DNA from: Candidatus Obscuribacterales bacterium
Lineage (GTDB): Bacteria > Cyanobacteriota > Vampirovibrionia > Obscuribacterales > Obscuribacteraceae
Reading direction: 5' to 3'
DNA: 64,000 nucleotides
NCBI GenBank assembly: GCA_020634035.1
Contig: JACKCM010000002.1
Location: 186,001-250,000, forward strand
The notes beneath the pieces are model-generated. The model made no database searches, was not told where the DNA came from, and saw nothing but the letters and a program-made list of their open reading frames with translations. Below are positions 41,568 to 50,917 of the stretch, piece after piece; within the stretch, counting starts at the first letter, position 1, and each line of letters begins with the position of its first letter. The position numbers were made by a program, and so were the translations under genes.

Positions 41568-44033
41568 TTATTTGTTCAATAGAGCCTGACGTCGTTTGAC
41601 TTCGGCTTCCACTTCGTCGGGCGATATGTTGTTGACCTGCATGGGTCCGGCACAGATTTCGCGCCAGGGCGCACCGGCCAGGGCCTGACGAACGATGACC
41701 TCGAACACCTGGGTGCGAACGCCATTGCTGTATATACCCTGGCTACCGGGCAGAGACGGAGTTGTTGGCGTAGAGCTGGGAACCGCTTGTTTTGAAGGCT
41801 CCGGCAGTGGAGTGGTAGGCGGAGAAGATGGTGCCGACATCTGGTTGATCGGCTGAGTTGGTGTCACAGGTGGTGTTGGCGCTGGTGCCGGTGCTGGTGG
41901 TGCCACCGGCTTCGACATGTTCTTGAAGGTCTCCATCTGCTGCTGAAGAGGGCTTCGGCTGGGCGAATTGTCTAAGAGTGGAGTTTTCGGCTCTGATGTA
42001 TCGAAGAAACTGCTCGCAGTTTTGGGCTTTGGCTCTTCCGGCTTCTGTACTGCTTTCTGAGCAGCTTCCCGGGCTGATTCTTCGGCTGCTTGCATGGTGG
42101 AAGTAAGCTGTTTCTGCAGGTCTCCGACCGTATCGGTGAATTGCTCTTGCAGTTCGTCCAGTTGTGCTTTGAGCTGGGAGATCTCAGACTCTTTTTGATT
42201 GAGTTCCGAATCTTTGTTGTGGAGTTCTTCTTCTCTTTGTTTAATCGCTTCGACCATTTCGTCGTACTGGGTGTTGAATTCATCCAGCCGGCTTTTCATG
42301 GTGTTGTGGATCTCTTCCAGCTCTTGTTCTTTAGAGTCGAGCAGCTTCGAGTATTCAGTTTCGCGTTCTTCTAATCGTTTATTGATCTCTTCTTCTCTGG
42401 TATCGACCTTCTGGCGGAGCTCTTCGTTGGAGCGTTTGAGCTCATCAAGCTGACTGGCCAACTCTTCGCTCATAGCCAGGGTTTCGCCGCCGGCACCGAT
42501 TGAATCTCGCAGAGACACTCCGCGAAGCACACTGGGAGGCGCTTCTGCTGCTTGAATCGCTTCGTAGGCTGCTCTGAAGAGGTCTCCGGGCAGGCGCTGG
42601 GTGCCGAGGCTGTCCACTAATCGACGCAAGAGGTCGGCAGGGTGTTCATCGGGGTACACCGCCATGTAGGCACATTTAAAGGTCCAGGGGTCTATCTGGC
42701 CGTTGGCGAGCTGATCGGCAAGGGCTGTAACCAGTTCATCTGGGGTCAGGCGTTTTTCTTGCTCTATCTCTGCTTTCTCTTCCAGGACCTGCACAAGCTG
42801 ATCTATGGACGGCACCAGCTCGCCCACTGCTTTCATCGGCTCCAGGGCTGCCGAGAGCGATTCCATTAAGGTGTTCAGATTCAGACCGAGTTCAAAGAAT
42901 GTCTGGTTTTGCAGGGTGTCCTTGAATTGATTGAAGCTTTCTGATTGCTGATGACTGGCTTGTTGAAGCGAGGACATGTTCATCGCACAGATGCCCAGGG
43001 CTTCGTCTATGCTCTTGAGCAGCTCCACTGCTTCTTTCTGGCGGTTCTCAGTATCTGTCCAGTATTTCTCCGGTACTGATGAGGATGGGGCGGAGGGTGC
43101 AGAATGGCTGAATTCTGTTTGCCGGGTGACCACAGGGGGCTGGGTCTTCTCTTTCTGGGGCAGCTCGAATTCATCGACCGGATCCATCGAGATAGGCTCG
43201 AGTTCTTTCTTCGCCGGTGGTTCTTCTTCGACGGACACAGGCTCGGTCTCTTCTACCGATTCAACCGCGTCGGTCTCTTTTAAGCTTTCTACGCTTTCTT
43301 TCTCTTCAGCTGCTATGTCCGGCTCTTGCTCGAGCTCTTTAGATTTGACTTCGGTGCTTTCAGATTTTTCGGCTTCCGGCACCTCATCAACGTTTTGAGC
43401 TATATCGGAATCGGAATCGGATGCCTCGGGCACGTTCGTATACTGCCTGGCCGGTCTTCTGCGCTTTCTTCGCGGTTTCGATTCTTCTTCTTCCTCTTTC
43501 GCTGGTTCTTCGACGGCAATCGGCGCTTCGACCGGGATCTCATCGGTCTCCAGGGCCTGGGCTACGGAATGGGCTGCGATTTCTGCCGCATCGGTGTCGA
43601 GGGCTGGTGCGAAAGGGCTGTCCGGTGCGGGCACGGCAGGACTTGGCAATGGCGGCGCCGGCGGGTCCGGCATGGAACTGATAGGCGACGGGGATGGGGA
43701 TGGTTCGGATGGAGTCTGACTGGTCCAGGGTTCTGGAAGAGAATTGAACATCGACAGACCCGGTGGTGGTTCGGGATCTGGCAGGGATGGCGCCGGAGGA
43801 GCAGAACTGACAATGGATTCGGGTTCTGTCGGCTCGGTCGGTGTCTCTTCTGTTTCGACAGAGTCCAGTTCGAAGGCGGCTTTTGAGGTAGACACGCCAT
43901 TATCCGAGCCCTCATGCGAGTACGGATCCGGAGGCAATGCCTGCTTAGCCAGAGACCTTAATCTCCGGGAAAGACTGGAATCGGTCCTTTCGGACTTCTT
44001 TGAGGTTCCCTCATCCTGTTGGTTACCAGCCAT
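41568..44033 (-). CDS. Large coiled-coil protein of unknown function
   Basis: 821 residues from ATG 44033 (AAAGGA 8 nt upstream). Residues about 1-330 are disordered: Pro/Ser/Glu-rich, with alternating PEPPPGLSMFN-type and acidic tracts. A helical region (about 340-510) includes LTPDELVTALADQLANGQIDPW and LGTQRLPGDLFRAAYEAIQ. A long coiled coil (about 525-660) follows, then a Pro-rich linker and a C-terminal globular domain of about 55 residues (RTQVFEVIVRQALAGAPWREI). No TM or signal peptide. It diverges from the ATPase cluster across a 543-bp intergenic region, so shared regulation is plausible. I do not recognise it. Confidence 0.7.
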   Translation of the reverse strand: MAGNQQDEGTSKKSERTDSSLSRRLRSLAKQALPPDPYSHEGSDNGVSTSKAAFELDSVETEETPTEPTEPESIVSSAPPAPSLPDPEPPPGLSMFNSLPEPWTSQTPSEPSPSPSPISSMPDPPAPPLPSPAVPAPDSPFAPALDTDAAEIAAHSVAQALETDEIPVEAPIAVEEPAKEEEEESKPRRKRRRPARQYTNVPEASDSDSDIAQNVDEVPEAEKSESTEVKSKELEQEPDIAAEEKESVESLKETDAVESVEETEPVSVEEEPPAKKELEPISMDPVDEFELPQKEKTQPPVVTRQTEFSHSAPSAPSSSVPEKYWTDTENRQKEAVELLKSIDEALGICAMNMSSLQQASHQQSESFNQFKDTLQNQTFFELGLNLNTLMESLSAALEPMKAVGELVPSIDQLVQVLEEKAEIEQEKRLTPDELVTALADQLANGQIDPWTFKCAYMAVYPDEHPADLLRRLVDSLGTQRLPGDLFRAAYEAIQAAEAPPSVLRGVSLRDSIGAGGETLAMSEELASQLDELKRSNEELRQKVDTREEEINKRLEERETEYSKLLDSKEQELEEIHNTMKSRLDEFNTQYDEMVEAIKQREEELHNKDSELNQKESEISQLKAQLDELQEQFTDTVGDLQKQLTSTMQAAEESAREAAQKAVQKPEEPKPKTASSFFDTSEPKTPLLDNSPSRSPLQQQMETFKNMSKPVAPPAPAPAPTPPVTPTQPINQMSAPSSPPTTPLPEPSKQAVPSSTPTTPSLPGSQGIYSNGVRTQVFEVIVRQALAGAPWREICAGPMQVNNISPDEVEAEVKRRQALLNK

Positions 44034-44576
44034 CAAGATAATCCTTTGTTATTGCCTTATCTAACGCCGTCTCCAGGGTAAATTACCCGGCCTTTCGCCT
44101 TTTGCTCGACTCTATCCAGCCCTGGGTGCCATATGTTAAATGTACCCGCAATCGCTTAAATACCTTCATTCGGACTACTAACTGCTTTTATAAGGCTTCA
44201 ATTTCCGATAAATAAGCTGAATCTTTCGATTACGAGGTTCATTTTAGATGGATTGACAACTCTTCCATCCAGGTCGAGAAAACTTTGAAACAGTTTGAAT
44301 AAACGCTGTCGCCAGCTTGTTCTTGACAAGTCGTTTTTCTATATATACTATTACATGGAGGCTATATTCAGTCTTTCCAGAGATCGACCAGGCAACAGCA
44401 AACGCAGACGCGCCCTCTACTTACTAGTTCTAAGGTCCATACGGTACAGAACAAATCGAAATTCAGCTGTCTGTGAGAATCTAGCCGCTTCCGACCCGCC
44501 GGTTGTCAAAAGCTTAAACGCCGGAAACTGGGTACATTGTTACTACAGAGCTTTTTTCGAGATTTGGTACAAGAAA
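44034..44576. other. Divergent intergenic region
   Basis: 543 bp separating the coiled-coil gene from the ATPase cluster. It holds a clear plus-strand promoter at 44323-44351 and the following leader of about 220 nt. I see no further ORF; the frame continuing upstream of 44577 has an unlikely composition and lies largely in front of or across the promoter. Confidence 0.5.
44323..44351 (+). promoter_or_regulatory. Promoter of the zinc-ribbon/ATPase cluster
   Basis: Perfect TTGACA (44323-44328), 17-bp spacer, TACTAT (44346-44351) in an alternating TA tract. The predicted start near 44358 lies downstream of the first possible start codons of the long frame, which supports initiation at GTG 44577. 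Confidence 0.55.
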
Positions 44577-47500
44577 GTGCAACTTTTAATCTGTCAGAGC
44601 TGCGGGATTGTGTTGAGAAGCAAGGGCAAGCACTGTATCGCTTGCGGGGTGCCTCTGGCCATGGCCACGCCTACCCAGATGCCTGCCTTCACCCAGACCC
44701 GACCACCTCTGGAAGTCTCGGTCAAAGAAGACCATCTCCTGGTGGAGAGGGTCGTCAACCAGAGACAGCTGACCATGCTCGGGTCCGGAAGAAAGTCTAG
44801 AACTGCATACTCTACAAGCTCGGGTTCTTATGTCGCTCCTGTCACAGGTGGTTACGGCAGCTACGGGGCTGTCTCTTCTGAAGCCAAACCGGCAGGAAAC
44901 GGTAATGGAAACGGTAACGGTCATGGCAATGGAAGTGGTAACGGTGGTGGAAACGGCAACGGAGGCAGTCACGATTTTGGTGTTTCTGTAGCCAATGGTG
45001 CCAGTCCCACACCAGCACCGGCTCCGGCGCCTGCGGAGCCGGTTGAGGAGAAGCCGAGCCCCTCTCTAAATGCTTTCGGCATGGTCTCAATAGAGGATAA
45101 GCCGACCACCGAAGCCGCCGCTTCGACTCCTTCTTCGTTAATGTCCTCCCTGTCTCAAAAGGGTCTTTTAGGTCAGAACAAGGCTGTCGAGCCTGAGAAA
45201 GAGGCGATTAGAAGCGAGGACTGGGGCGGTGTCCCCCCGGAAGCGAAAGACTCCCGAACAGAAGAATCTGGACAAGAAAACTCGAAAGAGCCCGAGGCAC
45301 CGGCTTCGAGCAATACCAGATCTCAGTACCTGGCCCGAGGCATAGGCGGCTCAGCCGTGTCCATCGCGATCGGATCTGCGGTAAACAGTTCGTTTTCTTC
45401 GGCTTCACCGGTTCCTCAGAAAACCACCGGCGATAATATCCCTTCGGTCCCTGAATCAGGCGCTGCTTCGCCCTCGGATGAGGCGCCGCCCTCTCAATCT
45501 GCCATAGAGACTGCCGAAGCGCTCGATTCGGTAGTTTCTATGAAAGCCAAAAGTCTGGAAGAGACCTCTGAAGCGGTTTCTGAATCTTCTGAAGCACCCA
45601 AATCTTTTGCCGAGAGCATCATGAGCTCTGGCGCATTTCCTACCCAGGTAGTTCGCTCTGACAATGTGGTGATTACCGAGAATGTCTCCATGGCAGCCTC
45701 TCTGCCTGCACCGGTTTCTGAGGAGGCTCCTGATTCTAGTCCTGACCTTGATCCTGAATCGGATCCTGCTGGCGCCACTTCCGATACCAATCTATCTGTC
45801 TCGGCGACCGGAGTGAGGATTGGAGGCAGTGTCCCGAACGATAAACTCAACACTCCCGAGTTCGATTTCGCCGAACAGTTCGGAACCGATTTCAATCCGG
45901 AAGCTTTCTTCAGCGGTGTTGAAGAAGAAGAGCCCAAAGTCGGAGCCGAGTTCGAGAATCTACCTATAGTGCAGTCCGAGCCTGAGCCGCAATCTGTAGA
46001 AGTGACTTCCAATGACTCGAGAAAGGATGTCATCGATTTCTTTGGCGACCCGGGTGCTTCGGCAGGAACGGCAGCCATTGCAGGTGCCGCCGCTGGTGCC
46101 ATAGCAGGAGCCGCTGCCGGTGCTGCTATCTCGGCAGCTCGTTCCGGTGGTACCTCCGGTGCCGATCTAGCCGGTCCGGGTGGAGGCTTCGACTTTTTCG
46201 ACGAATCTTCCAGTGTAATGTCCAAACGTCCCTATGTGCAAGATTCTGATGGTGAAGCCGAAGAGGATGACAGTCGCACCACGGTCTTGCCTTATGAAGA
46301 CACTTCGGCAGATTTAGATTCTGGAGCACGGCCGATGGTGGCTATGCCCCGCGGTGTCAAAACGAGAACCGTTGATGAAGAGAAGCCGGTGGAGCCGCCT
46401 CCTGCACCGTCGGTCAAGGAAGATAAACACGAGACTTCTAATGATGAAGAAGACGAAGAGAAAGAAGCTGCTTCAGGGCGGTCTCCCAAGCGTCGCAGCT
46501 TCTCGGGTGGTTCTATCGCTCCTCAAGAGACGAAACGTTCGAGGAAAAAAGAAGAGCTTGAGGACGTCGACGAAGATGAAGATGACGAGGACGATGAGGA
46601 CGGTGACGGCAAGCTAAGCTGGCTCGAACAGGAAGTCAATCTCGGCGGCTTACACGTATCTCGCCAGACTGCGATAGTGCTTGTTTCGGTCGGTGCTTTC
46701 ATCCTTATACAGATTCCCGGCTGGGTGATGGCTTTTGCCGGTGCTCTCACCGGTGGTGGTGGTCAGCCACAGGTGGCCAGTCAGCCTGGTATGGGACCGG
46801 GAATGGGCGGTGGTCAGCCTCAACAACAGCAACAGCCGCAAACGGCGCTGATGAGAGCGAGGAGCTTCCCCACTCCCGGTGGTGGCATGCCTCAACCAGG
46901 ATCAGGTGCGCCCCAGCAGGGTGGAGATCCCTCTCAATCTGGACAGGCTTCTCCTCTTCTTCAGATGGCCGGTGGTCAATGGCGAGTCAATGTTTATGCA
47001 GGTCAGAAGCAATATCCGGCCAATATGATTCTTCAGCAGGCAGGTCCTAATCTGCGTGGGTCAGGGCAGGACGGCTTCGGTAATTTCGAGATTGTCGGTG
47101 CGGTCTATGAACCTAACAAAATTGAATTCAACAAGAGCTACGATAACGAAGCGAAGCGCAGGGGAGCCCTTGCCAGTGTGATAACTTTCACCGGTCAGCT
47201 CGGTCAGCAAGAAGGTCATGTTATCGCCCAGGGTGCTTATCGCTCGACCAAGAAGGTCGGTTATGAACAGAGCATTAATAATCCTGCCCGGATGGTGACA
47301 ATAGGAGACAAATGGACCGCTGTTCAAGTGGCTGCCCAGCCGGCAGGCCAACCGCAGCAGGCTAGTGGATTCCAGATCAAGAATCCCTTCGAGAATCATG
47401 GTCCTCCTCAAAAATCGATGGGACCCCAGATCAATCACAAAGATCCTCACCAGGTACAGCAGTTCTTCTTGCAGATTGCCCTTGGATTAATCGGAGTCGG

Positions 47501-49058
47501 CGTACTGATATTTATGTTCTTCCTAATGCTCTTCGGTCCTTCCGGCTGGATGAATATCTGGGAGAAGAAGAAATACATTCCTTCTCAGTTCAAGAATCAA
47601 CACATGAAAATGGTGCGGGAGCTGGGCAAGACTCTCAAACCCGGCAGTGTCCCTCTGGGCAGACGCATGGAGTGGGGCTGGTGGTGTTTCTGGACACCGA
47701 GATCGCTTGCCATGCCTCCGGATATGCGTGAGAAGAATCCGCACATGCTTTTGTTAGGTGGAAGCGACAAGGGCAAAACCCGTTTGATGGCTAAGATGAT
47801 CACCCACGATATCAAGTCAGAAGACCGGGCCATAGTCGTTATCGACTCTGATGGCTGTCTTGCGGATCTGGTCATAAACTGGATCGCATCTCAACCGGAC
47901 GGCAAGAAATATGCCAAACGGGTGGTGCTGGTCGACCCGACTTATTCTGCCGGTTCTCTTGCCTATAACCCGCTCGAGATGCCAGAAGACGGCGACCTGC
48001 AGGCTGCTGCTTCTGCCATCGTCCATGGTTTCAAGGCAATTTACTCTGAGCCGCCCGGTCAACAGGGAGGTGGTCAGAATCAGTGGAACCAACAGACTGC
48101 CAACATCCTGAGAAACGCCACATTGCTTCTCATGGCCAACGGCAGAACTCTTACCGATCTTCCCAACCTTCTTCAAGATAACGATTTCCGAGACATTATG
48201 TTGGAGACCGTGGAGCGTAAGAAAGACGAGAAGACCGAATATATCAACATCATTGACACATGGAATCAGTACAAGAAACTTGCCAGAACTGATCAGTGGA
48301 TCAACTGGGTGGAGCCGATTCTAAACCGGGTCGGTCCGATGCTTGGTGATGGCAGAATCCGACCGATTCTGACGAAACCGGTCAGCGACTTGAAGTTGAA
48401 AGAGATAATCCTCGGCAAAAAGATACTGATTGTCAAAGTTCCCCAGGGTGAATTGGATCAAAACGCCAATCTACTTGGAAGTTTGATGGTAACCGGTCTT
48501 CAGCAGGCTGCTATGTCTCTTGGTCGTGAGCGTCCTCACGATATCCGGCCGGCTGCTCTCTATCTGGATGACATGGATAGCTTTATCGAGAAAGAGACAG
48601 TAGAGCAGCTTACCGCTGAGACCAGGCGCTATCAAATTGGTTTTGTCGGCTCTATCAAAACACTCCAGCATCTGCCGGAAGACTTCAAGAGTCAGTTGAT
48701 CATCAACGTAGGCACCATGTGTGTCTTCGCTCTGGCTAAGAAAGATGGAGACCTGCTCGGTCCTCAGATGTTCAGGGTGGACGGAAGAAAAATCAAGCAC
48801 CAGACGATCACCAACTTCTTCAACAAAGTGAACACCTCGCCCCAGTTCGAGCTGATCATGGATGAAGAGAAACTGAATATCGACAGAATTGTCGGTCAAG
48901 AAGAACAGACTTATTTCTGTTACCAGGTAGGCACCGTGGCCGGTGTATTCAAATTGAAAGCGCATGATTTCAAGGATGTACCCCGGGACAAACTAGACAG
49001 GAAGTTGATCGAGAAGATGCACGCGATTACGGACAACTTCAGCTCTTCTAAGCAATAG
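44577..49058 (+). CDS. Zinc-ribbon, two-TM, VirD4/FtsK-like ATPase
   Basis: The frame opens at 44295, but the first 94 codons precede or straddle the promoter and do not look protein-like. GTG 44577 starts next to the domain shared with the neighbour and gives 1493 residues. In order: zinc ribbon (CQSCGIVLRSKGKHCIACG, about 5-23); conserved EDHLLVERVV; about 600 disordered residues with Gly/Asn, Ser/Glu and acidic tracts; TM1 near 46670-46750; a beta-rich domain (GQDGFGNFEIVGAVYEP), presumably periplasmic; TM2 near 47465-47535; then a P-loop ATPase with Walker A LLLGGSDKGKT (about 47750), Walker B ALYLDDMD (about 48560) and QIGFVGSIKTLQHLPEDF. The core resembles type IV coupling proteins. The substrate is unknown. 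Confidence 0.72.
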   Translation: MQLLICQSCGIVLRSKGKHCIACGVPLAMATPTQMPAFTQTRPPLEVSVKEDHLLVERVVNQRQLTMLGSGRKSRTAYSTSSGSYVAPVTGGYGSYGAVSSEAKPAGNGNGNGNGHGNGSGNGGGNGNGGSHDFGVSVANGASPTPAPAPAPAEPVEEKPSPSLNAFGMVSIEDKPTTEAAASTPSSLMSSLSQKGLLGQNKAVEPEKEAIRSEDWGGVPPEAKDSRTEESGQENSKEPEAPASSNTRSQYLARGIGGSAVSIAIGSAVNSSFSSASPVPQKTTGDNIPSVPESGAASPSDEAPPSQSAIETAEALDSVVSMKAKSLEETSEAVSESSEAPKSFAESIMSSGAFPTQVVRSDNVVITENVSMAASLPAPVSEEAPDSSPDLDPESDPAGATSDTNLSVSATGVRIGGSVPNDKLNTPEFDFAEQFGTDFNPEAFFSGVEEEEPKVGAEFENLPIVQSEPEPQSVEVTSNDSRKDVIDFFGDPGASAGTAAIAGAAAGAIAGAAAGAAISAARSGGTSGADLAGPGGGFDFFDESSSVMSKRPYVQDSDGEAEEDDSRTTVLPYEDTSADLDSGARPMVAMPRGVKTRTVDEEKPVEPPPAPSVKEDKHETSNDEEDEEKEAASGRSPKRRSFSGGSIAPQETKRSRKKEELEDVDEDEDDEDDEDGDGKLSWLEQEVNLGGLHVSRQTAIVLVSVGAFILIQIPGWVMAFAGALTGGGGQPQVASQPGMGPGMGGGQPQQQQQPQTALMRARSFPTPGGGMPQPGSGAPQQGGDPSQSGQASPLLQMAGGQWRVNVYAGQKQYPANMILQQAGPNLRGSGQDGFGNFEIVGAVYEPNKIEFNKSYDNEAKRRGALASVITFTGQLGQQEGHVIAQGAYRSTKKVGYEQSINNPARMVTIGDKWTAVQVAAQPAGQPQQASGFQIKNPFENHGPPQKSMGPQINHKDPHQVQQFFLQIALGLIGVGVLIFMFFLMLFGPSGWMNIWEKKKYIPSQFKNQHMKMVRELGKTLKPGSVPLGRRMEWGWWCFWTPRSLAMPPDMREKNPHMLLLGGSDKGKTRLMAKMITHDIKSEDRAIVVIDSDGCLADLVINWIASQPDGKKYAKRVVLVDPTYSAGSLAYNPLEMPEDGDLQAAASAIVHGFKAIYSEPPGQQGGGQNQWNQQTANILRNATLLLMANGRTLTDLPNLLQDNDFRDIMLETVERKKDEKTEYINIIDTWNQYKKLARTDQWINWVEPILNRVGPMLGDGRIRPILTKPVSDLKLKEIILGKKILIVKVPQGELDQNANLLGSLMVTGLQQAAMSLGRERPHDIRPAALYLDDMDSFIEKETVEQLTAETRRYQIGFVGSIKTLQHLPEDFKSQLIINVGTMCVFALAKKDGDLLGPQMFRVDGRKIKHQTITNFFNKVNTSPQFELIMDEEKLNIDRIVGQEEQTYFCYQVGTVAGVFKLKAHDFKDVPRDKLDRKLIEKMHAITDNFSSSKQ

Positions 49059-49059
49059 A

Positions 49060-50751
49060 ATGGTGCAAACTGTGGCCAATTCGCAGACAGCTATGACGGG
49101 TCCTGCTATTTGTCAATCTTGCGGGATCGTCCTAAGAGGTAAATCTCTGCGTTGTTATGCCTGCAATTGCTTCATCTCGAGATATTCGCCGACGCCGCTT
49201 TCAACCTTTACCTTAAAAGAATCGGCTCCGGTCGGATTTGTCACTTTCAGAACCGACCATCTGCTGCTCGAAAGAGTGTTGACTCGCTCCCAGACCGACC
49301 GCCTGATCTGGCAGTCACCCTGTAAGCAGGGAGAATGTGTTCACGCAGATAAAATTCATGATAACGGCAAATCAAAAGATGCGCCTCCTTCAAATGAGTC
49401 CTCTCAGAAAGCTGTCGGAGAAGCCGTCCATGAGACCGTCGATGAGGCTGCCACTGCTTCTGATGCAGGCAGTAAAGCCGAAGAGAAAGCACCCGAGGTG
49501 CGTATACTTCGAGGCGGCGTCGATGGTGATGTTTCCAGTTGGGTGCTGACCATTTGTGGAGTCGATGTCGAAGCAGACGGCATGCCGAAAGGAATCGTTA
49601 TCGCCACCGAGGATCTCGATGCCGACCCGCTGCCCTCGGCCCAGTCATTTTCTGCGACTACCCTTGTTTTTGGACCGGCCCTCGATGAAAGAGTGGTCAC
49701 CGCCGAGTTGGAAGACCTGGCTCCTCTTTATCAGCAGTCCCTCGAAGAAAGAGTCCGAGCCGGTCTGGCAGAGGAGAAAGAGAAAGAGAAAGAAAAAGAT
49801 AGTTCTTCTCTCTACCCTGAACCTCAGGTCTTCATGGGGACCTTCGAGGAGGTTGAAAAGACCGCTTCGGCTATATTTGGAGAGACCGATTCGGAAGACG
49901 CAAGGGGCATAAGCGAGGCCTTGCAGTCAGCCATCAAATCCGGTGATGACACCAGGGCTGATTCCGGCACTGCCGGTGGCTCACCCAGGGGAGACGAGTG
50001 GCCCGATGATATTCACCGACGAGGTGAGGGAAGAAGCTCGGACAGCACTACATCCTCTCGCTCTGCTGCTCAGAGTCCGTATAAATCTCAGTTCGATCTC
50101 TCTGCCATAAAACGTCCTGGTGAAGAGGATGATGAAACCCAGGGCAAATTTCAGCGTGGGGCGATGTTCCAGAAGCAGGGCTCTTTAGTGGGTACCCTTA
50201 TCAAGTTATGCGCTGCGGTGCTGGTATTTGTTGTAGTCGGCTTCGTAGGTCTGGCTGTTCTGGGAGGCGGCTCTACAAGCACGGTGGCGGATGGTGGAGC
50301 AATTAAGCAGAATGAGCTCGGGTTGCCTGATTTAAGCGGAAACTGGCAGATAAAGCTCTGGGTCGAGACCGAGTCGGGCAATGTAGGATTTGGAGAGATA
50401 GAGGCGAAAGTGAAGCAGAGCGGCAAGAGCTTCAGTGCCCGGGGCAAAGATGGAAACGGTAATTTTGATATAAGCGGTGACCTGGGCCAGGACGAGCAGG
50501 TGACTATAGTTTTTGTGCGTAGTTACGATGTCAGCGATTCTCGCCAGCATCCGCTCCCGATTCGCTTCAGGGGTGTGGTGGGCGCTTCTCGGGGGTCTGA
50601 AATCATCGCCCAGGGCAGCTTTGTCAATAGACTTATGCAGGATATGCCGCAACTGGGCAAACACAAGTTTGAAAACATCACAGGTTACTGGTCTCTGTCC
50701 ATTGCCGAGGAGTCGGCAGTGGACAAAGTCAAAAAGATGCTTGGCATTTAG
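49060..50751 (+). CDS. Zinc-ribbon single-TM protein, paralogue of the ATPase front half
   Basis: 563 residues; the ATG is 1 bp after the previous stop. The zinc ribbon CQSCGIVLRGKSLRCYACN (about 20-38) and the following FRTDHLLLERVLT repeat the start of the upstream protein almost motif for motif. A disordered acidic stretch, one TM (about 378-400, LIKLCAAVLVFVVVGFVGLAVL) and a C-terminal beta-rich domain with GKDGNGNFDISGDLG and IIAQGSFV follow, again matching the upstream protein's periplasmic domain. The ATPase is absent. It probably arose by duplication and may form a complex with the ATPase through the shared domains. Confidence 0.7.
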   Translation: MVQTVANSQTAMTGPAICQSCGIVLRGKSLRCYACNCFISRYSPTPLSTFTLKESAPVGFVTFRTDHLLLERVLTRSQTDRLIWQSPCKQGECVHADKIHDNGKSKDAPPSNESSQKAVGEAVHETVDEAATASDAGSKAEEKAPEVRILRGGVDGDVSSWVLTICGVDVEADGMPKGIVIATEDLDADPLPSAQSFSATTLVFGPALDERVVTAELEDLAPLYQQSLEERVRAGLAEEKEKEKEKDSSSLYPEPQVFMGTFEEVEKTASAIFGETDSEDARGISEALQSAIKSGDDTRADSGTAGGSPRGDEWPDDIHRRGEGRSSDSTTSSRSAAQSPYKSQFDLSAIKRPGEEDDETQGKFQRGAMFQKQGSLVGTLIKLCAAVLVFVVVGFVGLAVLGGGSTSTVADGGAIKQNELGLPDLSGNWQIKLWVETESGNVGFGEIEAKVKQSGKSFSARGKDGNGNFDISGDLGQDEQVTIVFVRSYDVSDSRQHPLPIRFRGVVGASRGSEIIAQGSFVNRLMQDMPQLGKHKFENITGYWSLSIAEESAVDKVKKMLGI

Positions 50752-50917
50752 GTGAGAGTCAGATAGGAGGTCGACCGATAAGAAAGCTTCGAAAAGCCCT
50801 GACTGTGGGAATAATAGAAATAATTGAGACCACAGGGCAAGCTGATAGCACAAGAGCATCAGATTTTAGTATATTTAGATTCGGGCATTCAGTCCGACTT
50901 TTCGGGATCCAGCACAA

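Noticed and set aside
44295..44576. N-terminal 94 codons of the long frame of the VirD4-like gene
   Set aside because: They begin upstream of the TTGACA/TACTAT promoter, have unlikely composition and no ribosome site; the paralogue starts close to the zinc ribbon.
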